Positions 50,524-50,563 of a stretch of 50,563 bases of DNA are shown here, one piece after another. Positions within the stretch are counted from its first letter, which is position 1, and every line of letters starts with the position of its first letter. The notes under the pieces were generated by a model. The model was not told the DNA's origin, did no database searches, and worked only from the letters and a program-made list of their open reading frames with translations. Source of the DNA: JAPLNB01 sp964451955 (lineage in GTDB: Bacteria; Planctomycetota; Phycisphaerae; Tepidisphaerales; Tepidisphaeraceae); NCBI GenBank assembly GCA_964451955.1, contig CAYVKG010000027.1:1-50563 (forward strand), read 5' to 3'. Position numbers and translations under genes: made by a program.

Positions 50524-50563
50524 CTAATCGGCCGCAATTAGTGCCGGCGACGGAGCAGCAGGC
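50524..50563 (-). CDS. C-terminal tip of an unidentified minus-strand protein
   Basis: The minus strand from the window edge reads PAAPSPALIAAD and a TAG stop (50526-50524), 18 nt before a minus-strand terminator. The position fits the end of a gene lying to the right. Too little is visible to name it, and another open frame reads through the terminator, so the frame is a best guess. Confidence 0.35.
   Translation of the reverse strand, partial: PAAPSPALIAAD

Noticed and set aside
1..50563. CRISPR arrays, insertion sequences, prophage, integrons
   Set aside because: No short spaced direct repeats, transposase or integrase motifs, or inverted-repeat-bounded ORFs were seen.

Overview
The window looks like chromosomal DNA of a high-GC planctomycete, most likely of the Phycisphaerae/Tepidisphaeraceae type (inference). 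Two large exported proteins carry the N-terminal LExRxLLS motif typical of planctomycete extracellular proteins. An exosortase/EpsI exopolysaccharide locus and the general gene style fit the same group. I see no rRNA, tRNA, CRISPR array, transposase or phage gene.

Layout. Positions 1-7183 hold the tail of an unknown gene, a ComEC-type DNA-uptake channel, a convergent CstA-family transporter, and dnaK with a near-consensus sigma-54 promoter. The 633-bp gap upstream of dnaK has two plus-strand terminator-like hairpins but no recognisable plus-strand gene. Positions 7184-28420 are a 21-kb minus-strand exopolysaccharide locus in two transcription blocks. Block A (28420 to 18301) encodes a flippase, acyltransferase, Wzy/ligase-like membrane protein, pyruvyltransferase-family protein, three glycosyltransferases (GT2, GT4, membrane GT2) and a WecG/TagA glycosyltransferase, and ends in a hairpin plus U-tract. 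Block B (about 18046 to 7184) encodes a degenerate nucleotidyltransferase-like protein, an exosortase, an EpsI protein, a Wzz/CpsD-like co-polymerase ATPase with an unusual inserted domain, a phosphoglycosyl transferase with an odd N-terminus, and a 1444-residue TPR protein. Many genes in both blocks overlap by ATGA.

Positions 28903-36296 hold two divergent exported giants: an FG-GAP/Calx-beta protein, and a putative glycoside hydrolase with PKD-like repeats whose gene contains an almost perfect 543-bp tandem duplication. Positions 36364-39114 hold a further GT2 and a PIG-L deacetylase. Positions 39172-50336 are housekeeping and envelope/redox genes: a YhaM-type exoribonuclease, Mn-type SOD, DedA, an Rrf2 regulator, DsbD, a creatininase-family protein, a HAMP-less chemotaxis receptor with a secreted cache-like partner, aldose 1-epimerase, and an isochorismatase-ThuA fusion.

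How they fit together. The central locus should start a glycan on a lipid carrier (phosphoglycosyl transferase), extend it (four glycosyltransferases), decorate it (acyl and perhaps pyruvyl groups), flip it (Wzx), polymerise it (Wzy-like plus Wzz/ATPase) and tie it to exosortase protein sorting. The nearby secreted hydrolase, deacetylase and extra GT2 may trim or modify the same polymer (inference).

Base composition of the plus strand changes from G-rich on the left to C-rich on the right, independent of gene direction. This suggests a replication-strand switch near 15-20 kb, of the polarity expected at a terminus.
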